A DNA stretch of 64,000 bases, taken from Triglochin maritima. Lineage: Eukaryota; Streptophyta; Magnoliopsida; Alismatales; Juncaginaceae. This document shows positions 11,130 through 21,719 of the stretch, one piece after another (the stretch's first letter is position 1; the number at the start of each line of letters is the position of its first letter). The stretch lies in the NCBI GenBank assembly GCA_963682175.1, contig OY821787.1, positions 21,120,501-21,184,500 of the forward strand. Direction: 5' to 3'. A model generated the notes under the pieces. That model saw only the letters and a program-made list of their open reading frames with translations, had not been told where the DNA came from and did no database searches. Position numbers and translations under genes: made by a program.

Positions 11130-12055
11130 GTTGTTGAGCTTTCATGTTTGTATAGAAGAAGAAAAATGAGAGAAGACTCCTTCAGTGAGCATCGTTTGTT
11201 GTGGGCCCCAACCCTTGAGTATTTGGGCCCCATTCTTTCACATGTTTGTATCCCTTCCTTAGCATCTCATAGGTTTTGAGGGAATTTGGGTTGTGTCCAT
11301 CAACATAGCCATAAACTTCCCTGTGTACTTCACGTTGGTGAGATCTATTCTTTTTCATGCATATATCCACGTAGTCTTTTGCTTACATTCATTGAGGACA
11401 ATGCATGAAGTAGATGTGGGGAGGGGTGTTTTACGTGTGTACACAGTCGAGTCTTTTCCTTTGATTTTTGTTTTCTTTTGTGTGCATTGTTAGGGTCATG
11501 TTAGAGTGCTACATTTAATATCGATATATCTGCTTGCCATGATCCTTGGGTGACTTGTCTTCTTTTGCTTGCCTAGTGCTTTAAAATTTTCACATTTCTT
11601 TCAAAATCTTCATGTGTTTGTGAAAGAAAATGTTTTGTGGGTTTTGCGTGTGTTTAGTATGTGCGAAACCGTTGAGAGGCAAAGTAAAAAGAAAGCTCCC
11701 AAAATGGTCTTGAACTTGATGAATTAGGATATCTAGTTTACTGGCTTTAGGTCTTATCGACTCGTTAGGATGCACCGCGGTTTTCCTCGGGGGGCGTGTA
11801 ATCATAGGGTTTCAGCACTCAAACATTTAAAGAAGTCCACCCTGAACCTAGTGAGTCAAATAATTTGTGTCTGTTAGTATAAGAAGTTTGTCGTAGTCAA
11901 GGGCCCTTAATCTCTTTTTGTGACACTTAAGTGTATGAGTTTTGGTTCCCATGTAGATAAATAAATAAGTGGTGTTCTCTCTTCTCGCACGGCTCCTATC
12001 ACTCGGGAAAGTAGGTCTGAGGGGACTTTGTGTCTGGTGCTTTCGAGTCATCTGA
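11130..12055 (+). other. Athila 3' untranslated region
   Basis: No coding region. The same sequence recurs in inverted orientation at 17.4-18.3, 23.4-24.3, 32.6-33.5, 37.1-38.0 and, more diverged, 49.2-50.1 kb, which shows family identity. Contains a dyad CATTGAGGACAATG (11390-11403) followed by a G-rich tract ATGTGGGGAGGGGT (11414-11427). Similarity to the other copies stops at about 12055, several hundred bases before where the polypurine tract and LTR are expected. Confidence 0.8.
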
Positions 12056-12086
12056 CTTCATGTATAGGTCTGAGGGGACTTCGTGT
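12012..12086 (+). repeat. Short direct repeat, 22 bp, near solo LTR
   Basis: A 22-bp unit beginning TAGGTCTGAGGGGACTT occurs at 12012-12033 and again at 12065-12086 with one mismatch. Only the first is at the family position; the second lies directly before the solo LTR, beyond the point where homology to other copies ends. Confidence 0.8.
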
Positions 12087-12456
12087 ATAGTGATTGACAT
12101 CATTTCATGCTTATATTTGTATCTTATATCCATTATCTTACACCTAAGCAATGCTAGGAGATGAGTTTTATGTTTGAATTTCAGAAATAAAGAGGGTTGA
12201 AGAGAAGAGCCATGAAAGGACCCAAAAGCAGGAAAAATGACTTAATTGTGAGACCTAGGGACTAAGAGGCAAGGGAGAAGGACCTGAACGTAAGACCGAA
12301 GGACCTAAGAGCAAAACAGAAAACTTCACGCCATCATGGGGAGTATTTTGGCAATTCGATTCGGGTCGGAGCTCCAACAAACAAAGTAGATGCATCCAAG
12401 ACCAACAAATATATCATGCAAAGCCCACAACAAGATTCAACGCATTCCGAATCCTG

Positions 12457-12478
12457 TAGACCGCCAATTGGCGGTCTA
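12457..12478. repeat. 22-bp perfect palindrome in LTR
   Basis: Perfect self-complement centred on CCAATTGG with arms reading TAGACCGCC. A second imperfect copy, ACCGCCTATTGGCGGT, follows at once. Recurs in most family LTRs, e.g. 21720-21735 and 48139-48156, about 100 bp upstream of the USE/TATA pair. Confidence 0.9.
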
Positions 12479-12574
12479 GAACCGCCTATTGGCGGTCCGG
12501 ATCTTCTCGGATCCTCTGAAACTTCTGGAGCGCGTGTATTAGATGATGTTTAGGCTATTTTTGGTATTTGTTTA

Positions 12575-12626
12575 GTCCCACATCGGGGGATTGTCCCACA
12601 TTACCTTTTTCTATGGCCATAAATAG
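12575..12626 (+). promoter_or_regulatory. USE-like box plus TATA box in LTR
   Basis: GTCCCACATCG (12575-12585) matches the plant snRNA upstream sequence element RTCCCACATCG; ATAAATAG at 12619-12626 is 33 bp further on. This is the spacing known for Pol II-type plant snRNA promoters. Same pair at 21835-21886 and 59542-59592. That it drives LTR transcription is an inference. Confidence 0.6.
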
Positions 12627-13507
12627 AACTCTCCCTCCTCTCATGTAATCCATGTCTCTCTTTCTGGTCATATTCCCTACTAAGAGTGAAGCCTTGAAGC
12701 AAAACTCTGGTGGAGGAATGGCTGCTTGTATTGAGTGAGTTAATAATAGATGTTTTTCCTTTAATTGTGTTGTTTCTCTCTTAGTTTAATTTCCTTTCAT
12801 ATGCATGCTGGCTTGTTTGTTTTGTTTTATGCTTCTTTAATAATTCTTGCTTGATTAGTGTAGTTTCATTTTAGTATAATGCTTCATTTTGTTAGAGTAG
12901 TGAGTTTAAATATGTGTGAGTAGTTCCATCCCCTTTGGGGGTGGAGTAGATGTGTGTACATGTTATGTAGATGGTATGAATGCTTGATATAAAGTTTGTG
13001 AGAGATATTTGTATGCTTGCTTGAATTAATAAGAACTTTACTTGATGGTTTCTGCCGTAGTTAGGTACACTCCATGCTTGTTATGCTCTTAATAACAACC
13101 TTGCATTGCTCATATTAAGCACATAAGTTAATGTTGTAGATGATAGGTTTTGCAATTAGGTACCTCTTATGCATTAACAAACACTAACTAACTTGAGCTT
13201 ATTGTATGCATTCAACACCACACTTATTTCATTTGCACACACACACTCTCCACCCCTTAGGGGTTTTCATTCCTGAGTTTTATCTCCTTTCATTAGTTGC
13301 TTAGTTTAGTTTGTTTTGTGATTTCATTTCAGCCTTCCTAGTTTACTAGTTTAGATTAGTGTAGTTAGTGTAATTAATCTTTCTCTCCTTTCTTTACCAC
13401 TCGCATTCGCACAAACCAAACGTCGACACACCTCCCAGTGGACGACCCGTATTTGCCACCGCTTCAACGCGGCCTTGCACTTGAGGTTTAAATAAAACGA
13501 TCAATCA

Positions 13508-13616
13508 TATAGAATCCTCCGAAACATCTCCAGTCCACCCTTGACGAAACCTAAGTACGTGAAGCAAAGCATCAACATATATGCGTGAGTTTTCAATAAA
13601 GAAAACCTAGTATGTT
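13508..13616. other. 109-bp spacer between head-to-head LTRs
   Basis: Begins with the TATAG target repeat; no coding or RNA feature seen. Nearly the same 109 bp recur at 15281-15389 between another pair of inverted LTRs. Confidence 0.8.
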
Positions 13617-14024
13617 TGATTGATTCGTTTTATATTAAACCGTAAGTGCACGGCCGCGTTGAAGCTGTGGCAAATACGGGTCGATCCATAGGGAGGTGTG
13701 TCGACTTTTGGTTTGTGCGAAGGCGAGTTGGAAAGAAAGGAGAGAAAGATATAATACACTAACTACACTAATCGAAACTAGTAAACTAGGAAGGCTGCAA
13801 TGAAATCACAAAATAAACTAAACTAAGCAACTAATGAAAGGAGATAAAACTCAGGAATGGAAAACCCCTAAAGGGTGGAGTGTGTGTGCACATGAAATAA
13901 GTCTGGTGAATGCATACAATAAGCTCAAGTGTGGTTAGTGTTTGTTAATGCATAACAAGTAACTCATGGCAAGACCTATCATTTAAAACACTAACCTAGG
14001 TGATTAATATGAGCAATTCAAGGT
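13617..14024 (-). repeat. Athila-family LTR, 3' part, inverted
   Basis: Starts TGATTGATTCG, the reverse complement of the family LTR end, and continues as inverted LTR until homology breaks in GAGCAATTCAAGGT at about 14024. Faces the forward LTR across the 109-bp spacer, forming a large inverted repeat of about 400-500 bp arms. Confidence 0.85.
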
Positions 14025-14774
14025 GAGTTGAGCGTTTGATTGGAGCGATTGATTGCTAGATCTAGGATCAAAACACTACTAAGGAGGGGTAGTGCCATAA
14101 AAGATAAGGTGGGGGATTTCATCACCCTTTCCTTCGCCCCAAAAATCACTCTTAATCATGCCTTAACTAAAAGCAAGTAGACATTGGCCATAAGGATTGC
14201 GGACGCACTAGGAGAGTAATCTAGTTGAGACCGTCATGACCTGATCGGCGTTGCCTACCTTGTCGCTAGTAGGAGGTACTGGATCTCCTGATCTGGTATC
14301 ACTTGCTGGGCATTGTTGTCCTCGTTGTAGGGCGGTGAGGCGTGTCGAGGCTAGTGACCTCGAAGTTAGGCGTCGTCTATCCTAAGGACCCATAGCTTAA
14401 GTTGTTTGAGTCGTGTTTGCTAGTTAGGCTTCTACCTGATCCCATTACCCACGATAGATCTAAGGATTCTTCCCTCCTCATCTATTCTCTACGAGTAGTC
14501 TCCTCCTCTGAGTACACCTTCTGTTGTGTGTATTTTAGAGTCGAGTCGAGCATTTTATGCGAGGTTGGGCTCGTTCTGGTGAGAGCGCTCGACTAGAGAG
14601 AGTGCATTCTTCTGAGATGGACGGTCTGGGTGATCGACCATCTCCACCTCGTGCTCCTTTGGAGCATGAGGCCGAGTCGTCTCGTGGTGACGGGGGAGAC
14701 TGGGTTCCATACATGGATTACCTCGGTCCTCTCCAACCACCACGTAGACCTCCTTCTCTGAATTGAGAGGAAGG
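14025..14774 (+). other. Athila-family leader and gag-start fragment
   Basis: Resembles 61030-61640, the leader of the element at the right of the window (GATCGGCGTTGCC, GGTGAGGCGTG, TTTGCTAGTTAGGCTTCTACC). A frame beginning MDGLGDRPSPPRAP at about 14619 stands where gag starts (family MDG), but it diverges at once and ends after about 50 codons at 14764. Homology stops at the forward LTR fragment that follows. I cannot support a functional protein. Confidence 0.6.
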
Positions 14775-15280
14775 GAGATATTAGTATGCTTGCTTGAATT
14801 AATAAGAACTTTACTTGATGGTTTCTGCCATAGTTAGGTACACTCCATGCTTGTTATGTTCTTAAAAACAACCTTGCATTGCTCATATTAATCACATAAG
14901 TTAGTGTTGTAGATGATAGGTTTTGCAATTAGGTACCTCTTCTGCATTAACAAGCATTAACTAACTTGAGCTTATTGTATGCATTCAACACCACACTTAT
15001 TTAATGTGCACACACACGCACTCCACCCCTTAGGGGTTTTCATTCCTGAGTTTTATCTCCTTTCATTAGTTGCTTAATTTACTTTGTTTTGTGATTTTAT
15101 TTCAGCCTTCCTAGTTTACTAGTTTAGATTAGTGTAGTTAGTGTAATTAATCTTTCTCTCCTTTCTTTACCACTCGCCTTCGCACAAACCAAACGTCGAC
15201 ACACCTCCCAGTGGACGACCTGTATTTGCCACCGCTTCAACGTGGCCATGCAGTTACGGTTTAAATAAAACGATCAATCA
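14775..15280 (+). repeat. Athila-family LTR, 3' 506 bp, duplicate of 13002-13507
   Basis: Same length and end points as 13002-13507, ending CGATCAATCA followed by TATAG. It is a tandem duplicate, offset 1773 bp, of the right part of the solo LTR with its flank. Confidence 0.85.
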
Positions 15281-15389
15281 TATAGAATCCTCCGAAACAT
15301 CTCCAGTCCACCCCTAAAGCAACCTAAGTACCTGAAGCAAAGCATCAACATGTATGCATGAGTTTTCAATAAAGAAAACCTAGTATGTC
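15281..15389. other. 109-bp spacer, second copy
   Basis: Aligns without length change to 13508-13616 and begins with the same TATAG. No feature inside. Confidence 0.85.
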
Positions 15390-16804
15390 CGATTGATTCG
15401 TTTTATATTAAACCGCAAGTGCACGACCGTGTTGAAGCTATGGCAAATACGGGTCGATCCATAGGGAGGTGTGTCGACTTTTGGTTTGTGTGATGGCGAG
15501 CGGGAAAGAAATGAGAGAAAGATTGATTACGCTAACTACACTAATCTAAACTAGTAAACTAGGAAGGCTGAAATGAAATCACAAAAAAACTAAACTAAGC
15601 AACTAATGAAAGGAGATAAAACTCAGGAATGAAAACCCCTAAGGGGTGGACAGTGTGTGTGTGCACATGAAATAAGTGTGGTGTTGAATGCATACAATAA
15701 GCTCAAGTTAGTTAGTGTTTGTTAATGCATCAGAGGTACCTAATTGCAAAACTTATCATCTACAACACGAACCTAGGTGATTAATATGAGCAATGGAAGG
15801 TTGTTATTAAGAACATAACAAGCATGGAGTGTACCTAACTATGGCAAAAACCATCAAGTAAAGTTCTTATTAATTCAAGCAAGCATACTAATATGTTTCA
15901 CAAACAATAATATGTAGCATTCATACCACTTACATAACTTGTACGTAGATCTATTCCACCCCCCAAAGGGGATGGAACTACTCAGTAATCATTACACTAC
16001 CTACATTAACAAATGAAACATTATACTGAAAGGAAATTTAACTAAGCAAGAAAAGAGCATTAAAGAAGCTTCAAAGGAAAGGAAAGACTAAACAAGCATG
16101 CACAAATTAAAAGACAAGATTAAAAGAAACTAGAACAATTATTTTATTAACAGTGACTCACATTGAAGGTAGCATTCTTCTCCACATTGAGTTTTGCTTA
16201 AAGGCTTACTCCTTATTAGAGAGAATGCCACCAAGCAATGGGTAATTACAATGGAAGGTGAAGAGTTCTATTTATAGCCATAGAAAAAGGTAATCCAGGA
16301 AAATCCCCTGATGTGGTACTAAACAAATACCAGAAATGGACTAAATACACACTAATACGCGACCCACCAAAATCTTAACGGATTTGGGCCAAAACTGACA
16401 GCCAATTAGCAGTTTTGGACTGCCAATTAACGGTTTATATGGTCCAGATCACGCTGGATTTTCTTCTGGGCTTTTCGGGATGTTTTTCTTGGTCTTCGAT
16501 GCATCGACTTCACTTGTTGGAGCTCCGACCCGAATAGAATTGCCAAAATACTCCCCAAGATGGTGTGGAGTTTTCTGTTTTGGTCTTTGATCCTTCGGTC
16601 TTACGTTCAGGTCCTTGTCCCTTGCATTTTAGTCCCCATGTCTCACAATTCAGTCTGTTTTCCCTGCTTTTGGATCCTTTTATGCTTAATCTCTTCAAAC
16701 CTATTTATTTTTGAAATTCAAACATAAAACTCGTCACATCGCATTGTTTAGGTGAAAGATAATGGTTATAAGATACAAATATATGCCTGAAATGATGTCA
16801 ATCA
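15390..16804 (-). repeat. Athila-family 3' LTR, inverted
   Basis: Full inverted LTR of 1415 bp from CGATTGATTCG (first base mutated from T) to GATGTCAATCA. It is followed by an inverted polypurine tract, so it is the 3' LTR of the minus-strand element to its right. TATA-like box inverted at about 16268-16277. The tandem duplication boundary at 15654 falls inside it. Confidence 0.88.
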
Positions 16805-16820
16805 AATACCCCTACACCTA
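16805..16820 (-). other. Polypurine tract next to inverted 3' LTR
   Basis: Plus-strand AATACCCCTACACCTA, i.e. TAGGTGTAGGGGTATT on the element strand, directly abutting the LTR. The same tract abuts the LTRs ending at 21224, 32032, 36475 and 48525. Confidence 0.8.
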
Positions 16821-18623
16821 ACTTTTGTTATTCCGGAGCAAAACAAAGAAGGGCAAAAGCATACGAAAAACAAGAAATCGTAACTCACTTTCATAGGAAT
16901 CACGGTTGCACTTAGCACGTGTAACAAGCCGATAAACCTCCTTTTCGCCAAGGAGGAAGAGTGTTTTCTCCTGAGGGTTTTCAGCGGATACACCCACAAA
17001 ATCCTAACAAAGATGCATTAATCAATCTAGCTACACGACTCGTTGGACTTATTTTGTCGATCATGGGACGCGGTAATACAACAAGTCGACTTTATATATG
17101 TAATCGGTCCACACACCTAGCCTAATGAATTATTCGTGAAAGTTAGTTAAGGACTTAAGTGAAAGACATGGGCAACCTTAACTTCTGAATGCGATACAAT
17201 GTGTAAAGTCCATTAAGGTTCTTATTTGACCCTTTTTTTCTTTTTTTTCTTTTCTTTGGAGCATTTTATTGGTTGGTGTTTGATTCTCCCAAGGTCAGGT
17301 TTCGTGCATCATTGCCTAGGAGGACTTACACTATCATGTACACCTTCCCCCAAATCTCCACATAGCGCGATCCCTACCACCCATGTAACGGGAGTTCGGT
17401 CAGTGCATCCCAAGTTAGATGACTCGAAAGCACCAGGCACAAAGTCCCCTCAGACCTACTTTCCCGAGTGATAGGAGCCGTGCAAGAAGAGAGAACACCA
17501 CTTATTTATTCATCTACATGGGAACCAAAACTCCTACACTTAAGTTTCACAAAAAGAGATTAAGGGCCCTTGACTACGACAAACTTCCTTATACTAACAC
17601 ACACGAATTATTGACTCACTAGGTTCAGGGTGGACTTCTTTAATGTTTGAGAGCTGAAACTCTATGATTACACGCCCCCCGAGGGAAAACCGGGGTGCAT
17701 CCTAACGACTCGATAAGACCTAAAGCTAGTAAACTAGATATCCTAATGCATCAAGTTCAAGAGAGCTTTGGGAGCTTTCTTTTTACTTTGCCTCTCAAAG
17801 GTATTGCACAAGCTAAACACACGCAAAACCCACAAAAACATTTTCTTTCGCAAACACATGAAGATTTTGAAAGAAATGTGAAAATTTTGAAGCACTAGGC
17901 AAGCAAAAGAAGATAAGTCACCCAAGGATCATGGAAAGCAGATATATCGATATTAAATGCAGCACTCTAACATGACCCTAAAAATGCACAAAAAAGAATT
18001 CATAAATCAAAGGAAAAGACTCGACTATGTACACACGTAAAACACCCCCCCACACCTACTTCATGCATTGTCCTCAATGAACGTGAGCATGAAACTAGAT
18101 GGATTTATGCATGAAAAAGGAAAGATCTCACCAACATGAAGTACAAAGGGAAGTTCAAGGTCATGTTGATGGACACAACCCCGAATTCCCTCAAAACCTA
18201 TGAGATGCTAAAGAAGGGATACAAATACGTGAAAGAAATGGGGCCCAAATAATCAAGTGTTGGCGCCCACAACAATCGATGCTCACTGAAGGAGTTTTTT
18301 ATTGTACTTTTTTTTAATATAACTATGTACAAAATAAGTTCTCATTTTCATTTGTCAAAATACATCAAATGGGAACCTCAAAAGTGGGTCAATGCACTTG
18401 GAAAGGGAATATGACACCACGCGGGCCAGATTACTCATACGTGGGCCCCTTCACAAAGAGCACAAGATGAAATGAGAGGTTCATGAATTGGACGCAAAGG
18501 CGTCTCATTTAAAGGGTCAAACTGAAAGAGCTTGAATCTTTAAAAAGTTTGGGAAATAAGGGGCAACGGAAGAAGAGTTTCTCCCGTTGCGCTGCTGAAG
18601 TTGTGATCGTCAATCCAAACTCT
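16805..18623 (-). other. 3' untranslated region of left unit, copy 1
   Basis: Non-coding on the element strand; inverted equivalent of 11130-12055 plus the segment toward the LTR that is missing there. Holds a T-rich run at 17228-17256 and the inverted CATTGAGGACAATG dyad with G-rich tract near 18040-18080. Small frames on either strand recur only because the whole region is repeated. Confidence 0.8.
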
Positions 18624-19873
18624 TCAACCAACAGGCTGGTGCGTCGGAACGAGGTCTAGAACCTCGTTAGGCATGTCTGACACACCAAGCGAACAAAAAG
18701 TGGGTCTCATACCCAAAGTATCCTCCAAGGAACTCCAAATACCCTCATGAGCAATGTAGTTTGATGTTCCATCATTTCCAAGATGATCAGGAACAATAGT
18801 GAGAGGCAAACTCTCATCAGGTTGTTTGAAATTGAGGGTACTAGGGAGATCTTGCTCCACCAGTGGTGAGTCCTTAAGAAGCACAACATGAAGATCATGC
18901 AGCTCAACGGCCACGGGACAAAAAGATAAGGCACCATCCGGTGCCGACTCATAATGAATTTGGTCCTTGTTTTTCTCAATTTGAATCGAATCCTCCACTA
19001 AGTGATCGTGAATTGAAACCCCAAGTCCCTCAGACTGACTAGGAGTTTGACTTTGAAAGATTGTGCTTTTAATTTGTGGATGTGGTGGTGGTTCGATATC
19101 AAAAGATGAATCCTCATGTTGACAAGAAAAGTTACTCTCATCACGTTCACGTAATTGCTGCGACATTTGACTCACCTGCAGTGCCATATTCTGTATGGAC
19201 TCTGAGTGGTTTCCATGAACGTAAGGAAAGTTTGTTTCAAGGAATCAGGTATGTTGTCAACTATGAGGTCCAAGTCAGAGCTTGGGAAATTTTGGGGTTG
19301 GGTGTTGATGGGCTGAGAATGAGTCCAATGGTTTGAAGTGGGGTGTTGGTAGAAATTTGGGTATTCGGGAGGAGGATATTGGGGTGAAAATGAAGTATAA
19401 GAATTTGAATAAGAATTGTTTCCCCACGAATCCATCACTCTCGGGCTGTACGCGGATGCGTAATGGTCATATGGAGCATTTTGGGAAAAGGTATGCTCAT
19501 ACTCAGGCTATGGGGGAACATAAGGACATTCCCTGATAACATGACCACTCAACCCACCACAGTCGCACGGTACGGCTACTGGAGCCACCGGTGCACTCAT
19601 GTCGTCTATCGCACACATGAAAGAGGCCAAAGTTTCTTGCAATGTCTCAGTTTGATGACCAACATATAATCCGACATAACTAGATGGAGATCTAGCAGTC
19701 GGTGCCTCTCTCATATCACCCCTATATGAAGATTGCTCAGTCACACAATGAAGATTATCCCAACCATACAGGGTGTTCGTCTGAGCCACCCCAAGTTGCA
19801 TGGGTACGGAATACCAGGGAGAATTGTCCTGGTCCCAATAATGATATGGATGGTCGCCCATGTAACCATCCAT
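18624..19873 (-). pseudogene. Chimeric Athila-type gag, left unit, copy 1
   Basis: Starts MDGYMGDHPY at 19873. Zinc knuckle at 19526-19567 reads CDCGGLSGHVIREC, with Gly where CX2C needs its second Cys. A TAG at 19508-19510 follows two residues after the CPY-VPP end of the knuckle region. The same frame resumes with the Tyr/Asn/Pro-rich DSWGNNSYSNSYTSF region. A 2-bp deletion near 19195 shifts the frame; the next frame holds MALQVSQMSQQLRERD and the acidic DHLVEDSIQIEKNKDQ part, ending HQPVG at 18624. The part after about residue 280 resembles the post-protease linker at 50.2-50.6 kb, with gag C-terminus and protease missing. Probably non-functional. Confidence 0.8.
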
Positions 19874-20119
19874 CTCAACATAAAACTCTCGAGTCGACCA
19901 CTCTCACCACCACGAGGCTAAACTCACAAACTCGACTCGACCCTAAAACGCTACCAGAGAGTTTAAAGGGGAGGAGACTATAACGTAGAAGAAGGTGAGA
20001 GGAAGATGACTCAGAGGTGAAAGGAAGAATCCCTAAATCTTGCTTGGGCAATGGGATCAGGTAGAAGCCTAACTAGCAAGCACGACTCAAACAACATAAG
20101 ACCAACATAAAAGGCATTA
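19874..20119 (-). other. Partial leader of left unit, no primer site
   Basis: Matches the leader just upstream of gag in other copies, then jumps straight into LTR sequence at about 20120. Primer-binding site and the last part of the LTR are missing. The same junction occurs at 35371 and 39795. Confidence 0.75.
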
Positions 20120-21224
20120 ACCAAGGTAAAGGCAACAAGAGTACATACACTACAAATTTTGTTTCCAATATTAATTCCTTCCATATCCTCACCTTATCAT
20201 TCCCCATAAAATAGGTCCACTAATCTAAGGATAAGCTAAGCTTCATTCAAGAGAATTAGCATATCAAATATAATAGTGAAATATCATTAGATGGTTATGG
20301 AAATCAGATAAGGCTCAAGGGATTAAGATAACACACACGTAATACACTACATGATCATATCACATATTTCTCCACCCCCCAAATGGGGATGAAACTACTC
20401 ACTAATCATTACACTACAACCTACATTAAAATGAAACATTCTACTGAAATGAAATTAGACTAAGCAAGAAAGGAATATTAAAGAAGCTAATTGAAAGGAA
20501 CATAAACTAAAGAAACATGCAAGAATTAAAGCACAAGATTAAAAGAAACGAAGTACTATTATTTTATTAACAATGACTCACATTGAAGGTAGCATTCTTC
20601 TACACCTTGAATTTTGCTTCAAGGCTTACTCCTTAGTAGAGAGAATGCCACCAAGCCATGAGTAATTACAATGGAAGGTGAAGAGTTCTATTTATAGCCA
20701 TAGAAAAAGGTAATCCAGGACAATTCCTCGATGTGGGACTAAACAAATACCAGAAATGGACTAAATATACACTAATACGCGACCCACCAAAATCTTAGCG
20801 GATTTGGGCTAAAACAGACCGCCAATTAGGGGTTTTGGACCGCCAATTAACGTTTTATATGGTCTAGATCACGCTGGATTTTATTCTGGGCTTTTCTGGA
20901 CGTCTTTGTTGGTCTTTGATGCATCGACTTCACTTGTTGGAGCTCCGACCCGAATAGAATTGCCAAAATACTCCCCAATATGGTGTGGAGTTTTCTGTTT
21001 TGGTCTTTGGTCCTTCGGTCTTACGTTCAGGTCCTTGTCCCTTGCATCTTAGTCCCCAGGTCTCACAATTCAGTCCGTTTTCCCTACTTTTGGGTCCTTT
21101 TGTGCTTCATCTCTTCAAACCTATTTATTTTTGAAATTCAAACATAAAACTCATCACATCGCATTGTTTAGGTGAAAGATAATGGTTATAAGATACAAAT
21201 ATATGCCTGAAATGATGTCAATCA
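20120..21224 (-). repeat. Athila-family LTR lacking its 3' end, shared by two units
   Basis: Inverted LTR from about 20120 (equivalent to 22435 of the solo LTR) to GATGTCAATCA at 21224, followed by an inverted polypurine tract. About 460 bp at the LTR 3' end are missing. It serves as 5' LTR of the left unit and 3' LTR of the right unit. Confidence 0.8.
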
Positions 21225-21719
21225 AATACCCCTACACCTAACTTTTGTTATTCCCGAGCAAAACAAAGAAGGGCAAAAGCATACGAAAAACAAGAAATCG
21301 TAACTCACTTTCATAGGAATCACGGTTGCACTTAGCACGTGTAACAAGCTGATTGACATCATTTCATGCTCATATTTGTATCTTATATCCATTATCTTAC
21401 ACCTAAGCAATGCTACGTGACGAGTTTTAAGTTTAGTTTTCAGGAATAAAGAGGTTTGAAGAGAAGAGCCATGAAAGGACCCAAAAGCTGGGAAAAAGGA
21501 CTGAATGGTGAGATCTAGGGACCAAGATGCAAGGGAGAAGGACCTGAATGTAAGACAAAAGGACCTAAGAGCAAAACAGAATACTCAACACCATCATGGG
21601 GAGTATTTTACCAATTCTATTCGGGTCGGAGCTCCAACAAGTTGAGTAACCGCATCAAAGACCAACAATACCAGAAAGCAAAGCCCACAACAAATTCCAA
21701 CACGATCCGACAATTTTGG

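Larger units (their letters stand above)
8341..12055 (+). mobile_element. Athila-type Ty3/gypsy element, 5' part removed by copia insertion
   Basis: Order RT, RNase H, integrase marks Ty3/gypsy. The FMDDFSIFG motif, the MEEDSRTRR/RRLNP entry to RT and the integrase end with [11 protein letters not shown] match the plant Athila clade. The first base after the copia LTR is already inside pol, just before RT. The 3' untranslated region is present to 12055, where similarity to the other family copies stops. Confidence 0.9.
12091..13507 (+). repeat. Solo Athila-family LTR with TATAG target duplication
   Basis: 1417 bp from TGATTGACATC to CGATCAATCA, ends inverted-complementary over about 7 bp. 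TATAG precedes it (12086-12090) and follows it (13508-13512), a 5-bp target duplication of gypsy type. No primer site follows and no LTR-adjacent polypurine tract precedes, so this is best read as a solo LTR left by LTR-LTR recombination. Contains USE/TATA promoter elements, a palindrome and the CAAGTGCA-GGCCGCG 3' end shared with all family LTRs. Confidence 0.75.

Noticed and set aside
12091..13507. This LTR as the genuine 3' LTR of the 8.3-12 kb gypsy element
   Set aside because: TATAG flanks both ends and the polypurine tract is missing, so a solo LTR fits better; not fully excluded.
17226..17898. Repeated 60-80-codon frames in the 3' untranslated regions
   Set aside because: The same frames appear in each repeat copy, break in some, and have no domain; the region lies after the gag/pol end where Athila elements are non-coding.
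18707..18979. Second minus-strand frame overlapping the chimeric gag, with hydrophobic stretches that could be taken for an envelope-like membrane protein
   Set aside because: It is the alternative frame of the acidic linker; the gag frame matches the diverged relatives at 50 and 62 kb better, so I see no envelope gene.
19076..19669. Plus-strand frames opposite the gag pseudogenes (also at 25314-25650, 34305-34765, 38613-39342)
   Set aside because: Shadows of the minus-strand gag; they recur only because the DNA is duplicated.
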